Below are positions 50,534-59,211 of a DNA stretch of 64,000 nucleotides, one piece after another (within the stretch, counting starts at the first letter, position 1; each line of letters starts with the position of its first letter). Made by a program: the position numbers and the translations under genes. The notes below the pieces were generated by a model that was given only the letters and a program-made list of their open reading frames with translations, did no database searches and was not told the DNA's origin. The DNA comes from Gottfriedia luciferensis (GTDB lineage: Bacteria > Bacillota > Bacilli > Bacillales > Bacillaceae_G). The stretch lies in the NCBI RefSeq assembly GCF_001712755.1, contig NZ_MDKC01000009.1, positions 44,327 through 108,326 on the forward strand. Direction: 5' to 3'.

Positions 50534-52150
50534 TTACCAACTTGCTATACAACCGTCCGTTCTTGATTCTGTACCACCCATTAAAACGCCAGAATCTTCA
50601 TTTCTCCAAATAATTTGGCCTCGCCCGAAACTTCCAGTATCATCTGCAACCTTAATTTCATGACCTTTAGCCTGTAACTCTTCTATAATCTCTTGCGGAA
50701 AACTAGGTTCGACTTCAACTATTTTCCCTTCAATCCATTGCCATCTAGGAGCATCTAAAGTTTCTTGTGGATTTAAATAAAAATCGATGCTATTCATGAT
50801 TACTTGAACATGACCTTGAGGCTGCATATAACCACCCATTACACCGAATGGTCCAATTGCTTTATTATTTTTTGTTAAAAATGCCGGAATAATCGTATGA
50901 TATGATTTTTTTCCACCGATTAAAGCGTTGGCATGTTTTTCATTTAAGCTAAAATCACAACCCCTATTTTGCAATCCAATTCCAGTTCCAGGAATTACGA
51001 TACCTGACCCAAAACCCATATAATTACTTTGAATAAATGAGACCATATTTCCATCTGCATCAGCTGTTGCTAAATAAACAGTGCCTCCACTAGGCGGTCT
51101 TCCTGGTAATGGTGTATGAGCAGTTTCCGTGATCTCTAAAAAACGTTCTTTTCCATATTGATCACTTAATAGACTCTCCACCGAAGTCTTCATAAACTTT
51201 CGGTCTGTCACATATTCCTTTCCACAAGCAAAAGCTAACTTCATTGCTTCAAATTGTTTATGATATGTAGTTACGTTCTCTTTGTCATCAAACTGATCAT
51301 TTTTCAATATATTTAAAGCCATCAGTGCGACAATGCCTTGACCATTAGGTGGAATTTCCCACACATCATAGCCTCTGTAATTTATACTAATTGGATTTAC
51401 CCATTCCGGTTTAAAAGACTCTAAATCTTCTTTTGCTAAAAAGCCACCATATTGATTTGAAGACTCAATAATTTTATCTGCAATTTCACCTTTATAAAAA
51501 TCTTTTCCATTTGTTTCGGCTATTTTTTCTAAAGTTATTGCATGATCCAGTGACGACCAAATTTCTCCTACTTCAGGAGCTCTTCCATTTGGGGCAAACG
51601 TATCAAACCAAGCAGCAAACTCCTCAGAGTTTAACTCCTTTTTGTATATTTCATAAGCCTTCTTCCAAAACTTACCTAATGTTGGTGAAATCGGAAAACC
51701 TTCACGAGCATATTCAATTGCCGGTTGTAGCACTTCCTTTAATGAAAGTCTCCCAAACCGATTCGATAATTCTACCCAAGCAGCAGGAGCACCAGGAACT
51801 GTTATTGGCACCCAACCATACTTAGGCATTTTTTCATAACCTAGATCTTTTACTTTTTCAATCGATATATTTTTAGGTGCTGGTCCACTTGAATCTAAAC
51901 CGTATAACTTTTCGTTCATCCAAACTAATGCAAAAGCATCCCCGCCAATGCCGTTTGAAGTAGGCTCTACTACTGTAAGGCAAGCAGCTGTAGCGATTGC
52001 AGCATCTACTGCATTACCACCCTTTTTTAAAATATCAAGGCCCGCTTGTGCAGCCAATGGTTGAGAAGTAGCGACCATTCCATTTCTAGCATACACCACA
52101 TTACGATGTGATGAATAAACGTGTTCATTCGCTTTCATTTTTGTATACAT
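50534..52150 (-). CDS. ywrD: Gamma-glutamyltransferase family protein, YwrD-like
   Basis: 538 residues of the Ntn-hydrolase fold. The N-terminal half begins NGMVATSQPLAAQAGLDILK and includes GGNAVDAAIA; the mature small subunit should start at the Thr of GGTVYLATADADGNMVSF, the autoprocessing nucleophile. The sequence PGTGIGLQNRG follows as expected. No signal peptide is present, so unlike secreted GGT it should act in the cytoplasm, as predicted for YwrD. It is the first gene of a unit with a ChrA pair. The substrate is unknown. Confidence 0.9.
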   Translation of the reverse strand: MYTKMKANEHVYSSHRNVVYARNGMVATSQPLAAQAGLDILKKGGNAVDAAIATAACLTVVEPTSNGIGGDAFALVWMNEKLYGLDSSGPAPKNISIEKVKDLGYEKMPKYGWVPITVPGAPAAWVELSNRFGRLSLKEVLQPAIEYAREGFPISPTLGKFWKKAYEIYKKELNSEEFAAWFDTFAPNGRAPEVGEIWSSLDHAITLEKIAETNGKDFYKGEIADKIIESSNQYGGFLAKEDLESFKPEWVNPISINYRGYDVWEIPPNGQGIVALMALNILKNDQFDDKENVTTYHKQFEAMKLAFACGKEYVTDRKFMKTSVESLLSDQYGKERFLEITETAHTPLPGRPPSGGTVYLATADADGNMVSFIQSNYMGFGSGIVIPGTGIGLQNRGCDFSLNEKHANALIGGKKSYHTIIPAFLTKNNKAIGPFGVMGGYMQPQGHVQVIMNSIDFYLNPQETLDAPRWQWIEGKIVEVEPSFPQEIIEELQAKGHEIKVADDTGSFGRGQIIWRNEDSGVLMGGTESRTDGCIASW

Positions 52151-52391
52151 ACACTTTTCCTCCTTGGCTTCTCTGCAATAGTTATATTGGATAACAAAAT
52201 AACCTAATCTATAAATTCGACAATATTTTAGTATTCCCCTACTTAACTATCAATCTAAATAAAAGAATCTATTAGAATGAATGCCTAATTCAATTAAATG
52301 TCTTAAATTTGGTTATATACATTTAGATGCTTGTCCATTTCAACTAAAGGCTACTTTGAATACATTATCTTTAGGAGGGGATTATAAAAAA

Positions 52392-53072
52392 ATGTTGAAA
52401 CTTTATTTAGATCCAGGTCATGGTGGCTCTGATTCAGGTGCAGTAGGTAATGGATTAAAGGAAAAAGACTTAACTTTGGATATCGCATTAAGAATACGAG
52501 ATTTATTGAATAACTACAATGACGTTGAGGTTAGAATGAGCAGATCTACCGATACTGATCGTTCTTTAACTGAACGTACTAATGATGCAAACTCATGGGG
52601 TGCTAGCTACTTTTTATCTGTTCATATCAATTCATTTAATACATCAGCGTCAGGTTATGAGGATTATATACATGATAGTTTGTCAGATACGTCTACTTCA
52701 GCTCAGTATCAAAACGTTTTACATCCAGAGATCGTAAAGGTAAATGGTCTAACTGATCGTGGTAAAAAGAAAGCTAATTTTCATGTATTACGTGAATCAA
52801 ATATGCCAGCGATTTTGACTGAAAATGGTTTCATTGATAATGCAAGTGATGCTGCAAAACTAAAAGACCCAAATTGGCGTCAAAAAGTAGCTCAAGGGCA
52901 TGTAAATGGATTAGTAAAAGCATTTAACTTAACAGCTAAGGCTAAGGCTGAAATGCATAGAGTAATCGTAGACGGAGTACAAGTCGGTGCATATCAGGAT
53001 GATCAAAATGTACTGAATGCAGTGGAACAATATCTTCCAACAGCAACTAAAATTATTATCGAGAAAGTTTAA
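52392..53072 (+). CDS. cwlC: N-acetylmuramoyl-L-alanine amidase, CwlC-like
   Basis: 226 residues from the ATG at 52392, 11 bases after AGGAGGGG; the longer reading to 52281 has no ribosome site. The Amidase_3 domain shows the zinc ligands in YLDPGHGGSDSGAVGNG, the His of FLSVHINSF and the catalytic Glu of AILTENGFID. It is strikingly like B. subtilis CwlC (GKKKANFHVLRES and the lack of a signal peptide), an enzyme that lyses the mother cell late in sporulation. The C-terminal 40 residues are one short SPOR-like piece, not the two repeats of CwlC. Confidence 0.85.
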   Translation: MLKLYLDPGHGGSDSGAVGNGLKEKDLTLDIALRIRDLLNNYNDVEVRMSRSTDTDRSLTERTNDANSWGASYFLSVHINSFNTSASGYEDYIHDSLSDTSTSAQYQNVLHPEIVKVNGLTDRGKKKANFHVLRESNMPAILTENGFIDNASDAAKLKDPNWRQKVAQGHVNGLVKAFNLTAKAKAEMHRVIVDGVQVGAYQDDQNVLNAVEQYLPTATKIIIEKV

Positions 53073-53089
53073 ACGGTTCTATTAACTAT

Positions 53090-53124
53090 TTGAAGACTGT
53101 CTAATTAATAGACCGTCTTTTTTT
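53090..53124 (+). terminator. Terminator of the amidase gene
   Basis: AAGACTGTCT pairs with AGACCGTCTT followed by a long T-run. Confidence 0.8.
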
Positions 53125-53138
53125 CGTAGAGAATAAAA

Positions 53139-53167
53139 AAGGGTTCTTCGATTAAGAAACCGCACCA
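53139..53167 (-). terminator. Terminator of dinB
   Basis: GGTTTCTT pairs with AAGAACCC on the minus strand, followed by TTTTTT. Confidence 0.6.
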
Positions 53168-53172
53168 GCTGT

Positions 53173-54411
53173 TTACTCTGTAGATTTCAATATATCTAAT
53201 ATATTGTTTGAGTCAATTTTCTTTTTTTGTCTCCCTAAACTAATCACTTGTTCTCCATATTTATTTTGCAATTTATGTAATGTTTCAAACAAAGGTTCTT
53301 GTTTGGCATCCTTTTCAAAAGAAAATAAGTCCAATTGCTTTGATATTTCATCTTTTGGATTTAATTGTGAGGCAGTTACTCCGATTAAACGTAATGGTTC
53401 TCCGTTCCAATTTCTTTTCCATAGGTCAAATGCCTCTTTAAAGATTTCATTAGCTTGTTGTACAGGTGTAGTAAGTTTTTTACTTCGATTAATTGTTTTT
53501 CGGTCACTAAATCGAAGTGTAATTGTCACAGTGTCAGCAACTAAACCCTTCTTAATTAATCGTTCAGCAACCCGTTTCGATAGAGCTTCAAATTTTTCTG
53601 CAATCATTGGTTCCTCAAAAACATCAAATGAAAATGTCGTTGATTGGCCAATTGTCTTATGTGAAAGCATACGACTAGGATCGACTTCTCTTTCATCTAT
53701 TCCATTTGCCTTATTTCTTAAAGATTTACCGTTTACACCTAATAATTCTTGTACTTGTTCTTCATCACTTTTTGCCAAATCTTCTATTGTAATAATGCCA
53801 ATTTCATTTAATTTTTCTTCAGTTTTCTTACCAACACCATGCATCTCTCCTACTTTTCTAGGCCATAAAATAGTAGGAACATCCCTCTTTCGAAGAACAG
53901 TAATTCCAAGTGGTTTTTTCATATCTGAAGCTGTTTTCGCAAGAAATTTATTTGGACCAATACCGATACTACATGGCATATCAAGATCTTCTAACAACAT
54001 TGACTGGATCATTTCAGCTATTTTAATTGGATGACCTAGTTTTTCATCACAATCAGTTATATCAATATATCCTTCATCAATTGATGCTACTTCAATTTTA
54101 GGACTTATTGCACCTAATTTTTCAAATATTTGCCTTGAGACTTTTCGGTAAGCTTCAAAAGTTGGCGTTTTCACAATCATCTCAGGACATTTTTTTCGTG
54201 CTTCCCATAATGGCATTGTTGCCCGGATTCCATAGGCTCGAGCTTCATAACTTGCAGTTACGATTATTCCCCTCCGCTCTTTTTCATTACCGGCCACAAC
54301 TACTGGTTTACCTTTTAATGATGGATCATTCGCTATTTCAACTGAAGCAAAAAATGAATTCATATCGACATGTAAAATAACTCTTCCGCTCTTTGGTGCC
54401 CATTGATTCAT
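53173..54411 (-). CDS. dinB: DNA polymerase IV (Y family)
   Basis: 412 residues. The Y-family palm carries the catalytic carboxylates in HVDMNSFFASVE and ASIDEGYID, with GIRATMPLWEA in the fingers and a helix-hairpin-helix (VGKKTEEKLNEIGI) followed by the little-finger domain. The C-terminus ends in a short QLDLFSFE motif like the beta-clamp binding peptide. It performs error-prone bypass synthesis. This corresponds to B. subtilis YqjH (PolY1). In that species it lies near rnz and proI; here it is about 14 kb away with other genes between. Confidence 0.94.
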   Translation of the reverse strand: MNQWAPKSGRVILHVDMNSFFASVEIANDPSLKGKPVVVAGNEKERRGIIVTASYEARAYGIRATMPLWEARKKCPEMIVKTPTFEAYRKVSRQIFEKLGAISPKIEVASIDEGYIDITDCDEKLGHPIKIAEMIQSMLLEDLDMPCSIGIGPNKFLAKTASDMKKPLGITVLRKRDVPTILWPRKVGEMHGVGKKTEEKLNEIGIITIEDLAKSDEEQVQELLGVNGKSLRNKANGIDEREVDPSRMLSHKTIGQSTTFSFDVFEEPMIAEKFEALSKRVAERLIKKGLVADTVTITLRFSDRKTINRSKKLTTPVQQANEIFKEAFDLWKRNWNGEPLRLIGVTASQLNPKDEISKQLDLFSFEKDAKQEPLFETLHKLQNKYGEQVISLGRQKKKIDSNNILDILKSTE

Positions 54412-54565
54412 TGACTCACCTCCTATGCTAGTATAATTTCATTTTTTTATATATTCTATTAACGTGTATTAATGCCTGAATATAGTTAAAACTGATAAAG
54501 TTTGAATCATATCTAAAACCAATATCTAATTATTATAAACGTTTTTGGATTAAAGGAGAAAAGCT

Positions 54566-55069
54566 ATGCAAAGTAAAATTCAAAAAATATCAACGAATTT
54601 ATGGTTTGATACACAAGCCGAAGAAGCCGTAAATTATTACACTTCTATATTTAAGAATTCAAAAATTGAAAGAATCACACGATACGGAAAAGAAAGACAT
54701 GATCCAAACAGTATGGAAGAAGGTGCGGTTATGACCATTCAATTTAGCTTAGAGGGGTTAGATTTTGTTGCGTTAAACGGTGGACCTCACTTTAAATTTA
54801 CAGAAGCAATTTCATTCATCGTTCATTGTGACTCCCAAGAAGAAATAGATTATTATTGGGAAAAATTATCAAAGGATGGAGATAAAAATGCTCAAGCATG
54901 TGGTTGGTTAAAAGATTAATTTGGTGTCTCATGGCAAATTGTTCCGACCATTTTACCTGAACTATTAAATGACTCTAATCTAGAAAAATCTGAACGAGTA
55001 ATGAAAGCTATTCTCCAAACTAAGAATAAAATCAATCTAAACAACTTAATTGATGCTTATAAAGGATAG
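54566..55069 (+). pseudogene. VOC/PhnB-like protein interrupted by one nonsense codon
   Basis: The frame 54566-55069 would encode a 167-residue PhnB-like VOC protein (NLWFDTQAEEAVNYYTSIF, FVALNGGPHFKFTEAISF, CGWLKD then FGVSWQIVPTILPELL), the 3-demethylubiquinone methyltransferase-like family widespread in Bacillus. A TAA at 54917-54919 cuts it at residue 117, exactly within the conserved segment, without a frameshift: the same frame continues to the natural C-terminus and a stop at 55067. One base change (AAA or GAA to TAA) would explain it. The fold needs the missing C-terminus, so the protein is probably inactive. Confidence 0.85.
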
Positions 55070-55228
55070 GGGCTATCTCTTAAATCACGATAAAATGTAC
55101 TAGCACTTTGGGAAAGCTCTGAAGTTGAAGTATGTATAGGGAGGCATCTCACCTAAGTTTATGATTTGATGTTAATACGACTGACTGAACGACTCTTTAT
55201 AGAAATTTAGCCGATTAGTTCATATAAA

Positions 55229-55660
55229 TTCTTATGAGTAAGTTATTTCATCTTTTTACTTTTTTACTTACTTATGAACCTCCTATGAGTAAGTTATTTT
55301 CATCTTTTTGCTTCTTTACTTACTCATGAACCTCCTATGAGTAAGTTATTTTCATCTTTTTGCTTTTTTACTTACTCATGAACATCCTATGGGTAAGTTA
55401 TTTTCATCTTTTTGCTTTTTTACTTACTCATGAACCTCCTATGAGTAAGTTATTTTCATCTTTTTGCTTTTTTACTTACTCATGAACCTCCTATGAGTAA
55501 GTTATTTCATCTTTTTGCTTTTTTACTTACTCATGAACATCCTATGAGTAAGTTATTTTCATCTTTTTGCTTCTTTACTTACTCATGAACCTCCTATGGG
55601 TAAGTTATTTTCATCTTCTTCCTTTTTTACTTACTCATGAACCTCCTATGAGTTACTATA
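55229..55660. repeat. Tandem array of a 52-bp hairpin-forming repeat, locus 2
   Basis: About eight units of 52 bp, each with CTTACTCAT, a 9-base loop (GAACCTCCT) and the exact complement ATGAGTAAG, then a TTATTTTCATC-TTTTTGC spacer. Variant units keep pairing by G-U on the plus strand: one has T for C in the left arm and two have G for A in the right arm. The array lies between the VOC pseudogene and the haemoglobin gene. The unit shares TTTTTGCT-TTTTACTTACTCATGAAC with locus 1. The rest of 55070-55829 holds no gene. Confidence 0.88.
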
Positions 55661-55829
55661 TTTCATCTTCTTTCTTAAAAAACGAGGGTTCCCATAAAAA
55701 GTGGGACAATATCTTTTAATAATAAATTATATTACCCTAACGTTCCTATTTACTTCTCATAAAGTCCAAAAAGAGATAAAATAAACCTATCTTAATTGTA
55801 TTTTTTGAAGTTAATGGAGGTATTTTCTT

Positions 55830-56207
55830 TTGAGTAACGAAAATCAAACAATGTATGATTATATAGGGAAAGAAAAATTAGAAGAGCTTGTGGATACTTT
55901 TTATTCTTATGTTTCAAAGCATGAGAGACTTTCACCAATATTTCCAGGTGACTGGGAGGAGACTGCACGTAAACAAAAACTATTTTTAACACAGTTTTTA
56001 GGTGGACCACAATATTATAGTATGGAACGTGGTCATCCAAGAATGCGCGCGCGTCATTTGCCTTTTCCAATTACAATTGAATTAGCGCATGACTGGCTGG
56101 ATTGCATGGGAAAAGCGATGGATGATGTCGATCTAGATGAAGAAATTAAAGAGCCATTATTACAACATTTAAGAAATGTTACTTACCATATGGTGAACCA
56201 AGAATAA
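55830..56207 (+). CDS. Truncated haemoglobin, group II (YjbI-like)
   Basis: 125 residues from a TTG at 55830, nine bases after GGAGG. The 2-on-2 globin fold of group II is shown by TMYDYIGKEKLEELVDTFYS, the proximal His in GHPRMRARHLPFPI and a Trp in the C-terminal region (AHDWLDCM). B. subtilis YjbI (HbO) is the closest known type; it binds oxygen and has been linked to peroxidase activity. It starts a two-gene unit with a DCC thiol protein. Gene order differs from yjbI-yjbH in B. subtilis. Confidence 0.9.
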   Translation: MSNENQTMYDYIGKEKLEELVDTFYSYVSKHERLSPIFPGDWEETARKQKLFLTQFLGGPQYYSMERGHPRMRARHLPFPITIELAHDWLDCMGKAMDDVDLDEEIKEPLLQHLRNVTYHMVNQE

Positions 56208-56224
56208 TCTTTAGGGGATATATT

Positions 56225-56623
56225 ATGAGTGAGAGGCCAATTATTTTATTTGATAGTGAATGTATTTTGTGCAATGGAGCCGTTCAATTTATTATTAAAC
56301 ATGACCAAAAAGGATATTTTCATTTTGCCGCATTACAATCTACTTTTGGCGAAAAGCTTAAGAAGGATCACCCCGAACTTTGTTCAATTGATTCAATTAT
56401 TCTTGTACAAAATGGAAAAATAAAAATTGAATCTTCAGCTGCCCTTTCTATTGCAAAAAATTTAGAAGGTTGGCCAAAATTTTTCTATGCCTTTATCATA
56501 ATCCCAACAACAATACGTGACCATTTATATAGACTGATCGCAAGAAATCGTTTTAAATTTTTTGGAAAAAACGAATCGTGTATGATTCCATCAAAAGAAA
56601 TTAGGGATCGATTTTATTTATAA
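56225..56623 (+). CDS. yuxK: DCC-family thiol-disulphide oxidoreductase (YuxK-like)
   Basis: 132 residues of the DUF393 type. The name motif DSECILCNG (Asp-x-x-Cys-x-x-Cys) lies at residues 10-18, followed by FHFAALQSTFG and a C-terminal hydrophobic segment (FYAFIIIPTTIRDHLY). It resembles B. subtilis YuxK. The two Cys suggest a thioredoxin-like redox role. It lies 17 bases after the truncated haemoglobin gene, so the two may serve a joint redox function. A terminator follows. Confidence 0.87.
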   Translation: MSERPIILFDSECILCNGAVQFIIKHDQKGYFHFAALQSTFGEKLKKDHPELCSIDSIILVQNGKIKIESSAALSIAKNLEGWPKFFYAFIIIPTTIRDHLYRLIARNRFKFFGKNESCMIPSKEIRDRFYL

Positions 56624-56642
56624 AAGTCCTCTTCAATTGAAA

Positions 56643-56682
56643 GAGCCACAAGGTTATCATTTCCCTTGTGGTTCTTTTTTAG
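56643..56682. terminator. Terminator
   Basis: AGAGCCACAAGG pairs with CCTTGTGGTTCT followed by TTTT. It may also end the small gene on the minus strand. Confidence 0.8.
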
Positions 56683-56690
56683 TTCCCGAA

Positions 56691-56855
56691 TTAACTTTTT
56701 ATTAGAAATCTTGTTAAAGCGAGCCCTAAAAATCCAACACCCATTCCAATTAGCCAACCAGAATGTGGTTCATGTAATAAACTTCCAATTCCTCCGCCTA
56801 GAAACATACAGCCTACAAACACGATTCCACCAATACCAGCACCTCTATTACTCAA
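56691..56855 (-). CDS. Small glycine-rich membrane protein
   Basis: 54 residues from a TTG at 56855 with GGAGAGG about 12 bases upstream. Two helices with glycine-zipper spacing (GAGIGGIVFVGCMFLGGGIG and GWLIGMGVGFLGLALTRFL) flank a short polar turn with two His. The codon pattern looks genuine. It resembles in layout the 59-residue protein at 20184-20363. The function is unknown. Confidence 0.6.
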   Translation of the reverse strand: MSNRGAGIGGIVFVGCMFLGGGIGSLLHEPHSGWLIGMGVGFLGLALTRFLIKS

Positions 56856-57126
56856 AATCTGACCATCCTCTCCAAATAAATATTTCCTATCTATTTGTGA
56901 TTAGATACCTTTTTGTATTTCTCTATTTTTTATTTAGCTTTTTCCTAAAAAATTCCAGTAATATTTTCCAATTTACTAATTTATTAGAATTTTATTACTA
57001 TTTAACAACAAATTTTATATAATAATAACAGACGTTAAGAATTAATTTGAAATCATTTATATCTTCTTAATAGCATTTTTTAACGTCAAATAATTTTGTA
57101 AAATCTTATGCGGAGCGTGATTAAAT

Positions 57127-57411
57127 TTGCAGAAGCACAGACGTAGAAACACACCAGCATTTACTGTTTTAGCTTACTTTACATTAGTTGCAGGAGTATT
57201 TTTGTTTTGTATTGGACTTTATAATGCAGATATGGAGTTAAACGAAAAAGGTTATTATATTGCAGTTATGCTATTAGTAGCAGTAGGCTCAATTTTAACC
57301 CAAAAGGTTGTTCGTGATAATGCCGAAGATGATGATATTATCGCGGATCAAGAAGTTCAATTAAAGATGAAGTTAGATAGCTCAATAAAGAAAGAAACAA
57401 AAAATTTATAA
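57127..57411 (+). CDS. YiaA/YiaB-family two-helix membrane protein
   Basis: 94 residues from a TTG at 57127 with GGAGCG about 11 bases upstream. The two hydrophobic segments FTVLAYFTLVAGVFLFCIGL and GYYIAVMLLVAVGSILTQKV follow the yiaA/B domain pattern, with the characteristic NADMELNEKGYY between them. An acidic, soluble tail follows. The molecular function of the family is unknown. It is a single gene with a bidirectional terminator. Confidence 0.82.
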   Translation: MQKHRRRNTPAFTVLAYFTLVAGVFLFCIGLYNADMELNEKGYYIAVMLLVAVGSILTQKVVRDNAEDDDIIADQEVQLKMKLDSSIKKETKNL

Positions 57412-57416
57412 AAACA

Positions 57417-57464
57417 TAAAGGGGATCACAAAAAGTATTTTTACTTTAGTGATCCCCTTTTTTT
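57417..57464. terminator. Bidirectional terminator
   Basis: AGGGGATCAC pairs with GTGATCCCCT over a 19-base loop with inner pairs, flanked by A and T runs, between convergent genes. Confidence 0.8.
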
Positions 57465-57479
57465 ATGATGATAAAGTTT

Positions 57480-58820
57480 TTATTCCCAAACTCGTTTTAA
57501 TTTAAAGAATTCTTGAATATAGCCATAAAGTGAAATTGGCGACATAATCATTTGATAGCATAATAGGAAGAATAGAAATCCTATACGATTATTTCTTATT
57601 CTTAAATTTAAATTACGGAAAACATAGTTTTTCTGGTAAAAATAAAGGATTGAATAGCTAATGAATGTTAATGGGAGAACTAATAAAGTCATTGGTCCAA
57701 CAATAATGTTGATTCCAAAAAACGCTAAAATCAATCCAGGAATCCAACATAAAGTGTAAATAAGATCTAAGTAAACCATCAAGAGGTTAATACCAGTTAA
57801 ATACTTTGTATATACTTGTGGTTGTTGCCACGGTTTTATTTCAATTAGTCCTTCAACCATCCCTCTTGCCCACCTTGATCTTTGTTTAGCAAAATGACCA
57901 AAGGTAGTAGGTGCATCAGTAAATGCTACTGCTAAAGGTTCGAAATATACCTTCCATTGCTTTTGTAAAAGTCTCCATGTTAGAACGATATCTTCTCCAA
58001 TTGCATCTGGCCAACCATTGACTTCCTTGACACAATCAGTTTTATATAAACTAAACGCCCCTTGTGCAACTAGTGTTCCTTGATATAATCCCTGAAGTCT
58101 TTTTATAGAAGCAATTCCTAAAAAGTAGTCCCATTCTTGGATCTTAGTCCAAAATGTTTCACGACTATTACGAACTAACATTGAGCCAGCAACAGCACAA
58201 ACATCGGTAGGGCTACTTTTTATTCTTGAAACTAAGTATCTTACTGCGGAAGGATGAATTAATGTATCTGCATCTAATGTAATGACATATGTTGTTTTTA
58301 CATACTCCAAACCTAAATTAAGTGCATGAAATTTACCTGGTTTTGGTTGATGTAATAAAGTTATATTTGAATTTAACTCTGTTTTCGCCCTCATTACTTC
58401 ACGATCTGTACCATCAGTTGAATTATTATTAATAACGATAACGTTTATTTCACCAGTATAGTCTTGATCTGAAATATATTTTAACGTATTAAAAATAGCA
58501 CCTTCTTCATTATAAGCAGCCACTAATACAGTTACCGAATCATCTGGAAATTCATTTTTAAAATTCGGTTGTTTATCGAGTAGTAAACTTATGACTAAAA
58601 AAGTGCTCATATAGCCCGGTATATAGGCAATACCTCCTATTATGATGATTGCTACTGGCGTAGTAACAACGTCAGATAAGTCCTTTACCCAAGGAATTGA
58701 TAAATAAATTGAAAAAAGTAACCAAGAAAATGAAATAAAATGGCTAAACCAAAATTTCTTATTTACTGTTAAATAATAACGGTTTCCTTTTTTTTGTATA
58801 GGAGACAAGTTAGGTTTCAA
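57480..58820 (-). CDS. Membrane glycosyltransferase, family 2 (PgaC/BcsA-like)
   Basis: 446 residues. Two N-terminal helices (about 30-50, 58-80) precede a GT-A domain with VLVAAYNEEGAIFNT, the metal-binding TLDADT, GEDIVLTWRLL and the processive motif QRSRWARGM (Q-x-x-R-W), then four C-terminal helices. This is the architecture of processive synthases that extrude beta-linked polysaccharide, such as poly-N-acetylglucosamine or hyaluronan. No partner pga/ica genes adjoin. Deacetylases at 24840 and 37222 could modify such a polymer, but that link is speculative. Confidence 0.88.
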   Translation of the reverse strand: MKPNLSPIQKKGNRYYLTVNKKFWFSHFISFSWLLFSIYLSIPWVKDLSDVVTTPVAIIIIGGIAYIPGYMSTFLVISLLLDKQPNFKNEFPDDSVTVLVAAYNEEGAIFNTLKYISDQDYTGEINVIVINNNSTDGTDREVMRAKTELNSNITLLHQPKPGKFHALNLGLEYVKTTYVITLDADTLIHPSAVRYLVSRIKSSPTDVCAVAGSMLVRNSRETFWTKIQEWDYFLGIASIKRLQGLYQGTLVAQGAFSLYKTDCVKEVNGWPDAIGEDIVLTWRLLQKQWKVYFEPLAVAFTDAPTTFGHFAKQRSRWARGMVEGLIEIKPWQQPQVYTKYLTGINLLMVYLDLIYTLCWIPGLILAFFGINIIVGPMTLLVLPLTFISYSILYFYQKNYVFRNLNLRIRNNRIGFLFFLLCYQMIMSPISLYGYIQEFFKLKRVWE

Positions 58821-58960
58821 TAGCCTTCCTCCTTTTTATGAAAATTAATCGATAAGAATCATTATATCACTATAGTTTATATTAATATCCTAACAACTTA
58901 TGGTAAAAATGAGTTAATCAATGATTTTTTATAACACCTTCATTTACTTAATAAAGACAA

Positions 58961-58989
58961 AAAAAGAACTGAAATTTGATCAGTTCTTA
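58961..58989 (-). terminator. Terminator
   Basis: AAGAACTGA pairs with TCAGTTCTT followed by TTTTT on the minus strand, after the helix-hairpin-helix gene. Confidence 0.75.
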
Positions 58990-59003
58990 ATCGCTAGCCA
59001 ATA

Positions 59004-59198
59004 TTATTTTTTAAAAGATAATCCATTCTCTTCCAATGCATTTTTAATTGTCATAATCGCCTTAGGTCCCATTCCATGTAATTTTAATACTTCCGCTTCA
59101 CTTAATTGTGTGAATTGCTCCAACTGTAAGTAACCTTCTGAAGTTAATGCTCTAATTGCAGGTTTAGCTAATCCATTTGGTAGTGAATTTTCACTCAT
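59004..59198 (-). CDS. Small RNA polymerase alpha-CTD-like / helix-hairpin-helix protein
   Basis: 64 residues from the ATG at 59198, behind AGGAGAGG; the start at 59231 would overlap the upstream gene more. The sequence GLAKPAIRALTSEGYLQLEQ and LSEAEVLKLHGMGPKAIMTI closely follows the C-terminal domain of RNA polymerase alpha and related single helix-hairpin-helix proteins. It probably binds DNA or a partner through the LHGMGPKA hairpin. It is co-transcribed with an alpha/beta hydrolase gene. Confidence 0.8.
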   Translation of the reverse strand: MSENSLPNGLAKPAIRALTSEGYLQLEQFTQLSEAEVLKLHGMGPKAIMTIKNALEENGLSFKK

Positions 59199-59211
59199 AT
59201 AAAATCCTCTC

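Noticed and set aside
53204..54034. Long plus-strand open frame opposite dinB
   Set aside because: It is the antisense of a conserved polymerase gene, lacks a ribosome site and encodes a Ser/Phe-rich low-complexity product.
55229..55660. CRISPR array
   Set aside because: Units abut directly and the intervening T-rich sequence is also repeated, so there are no spacers.
56666..57022. 118-residue plus-strand open frame
   Set aside because: Phe/Leu/Tyr-rich antisense of the small glycine-rich protein gene, with no ribosome site.
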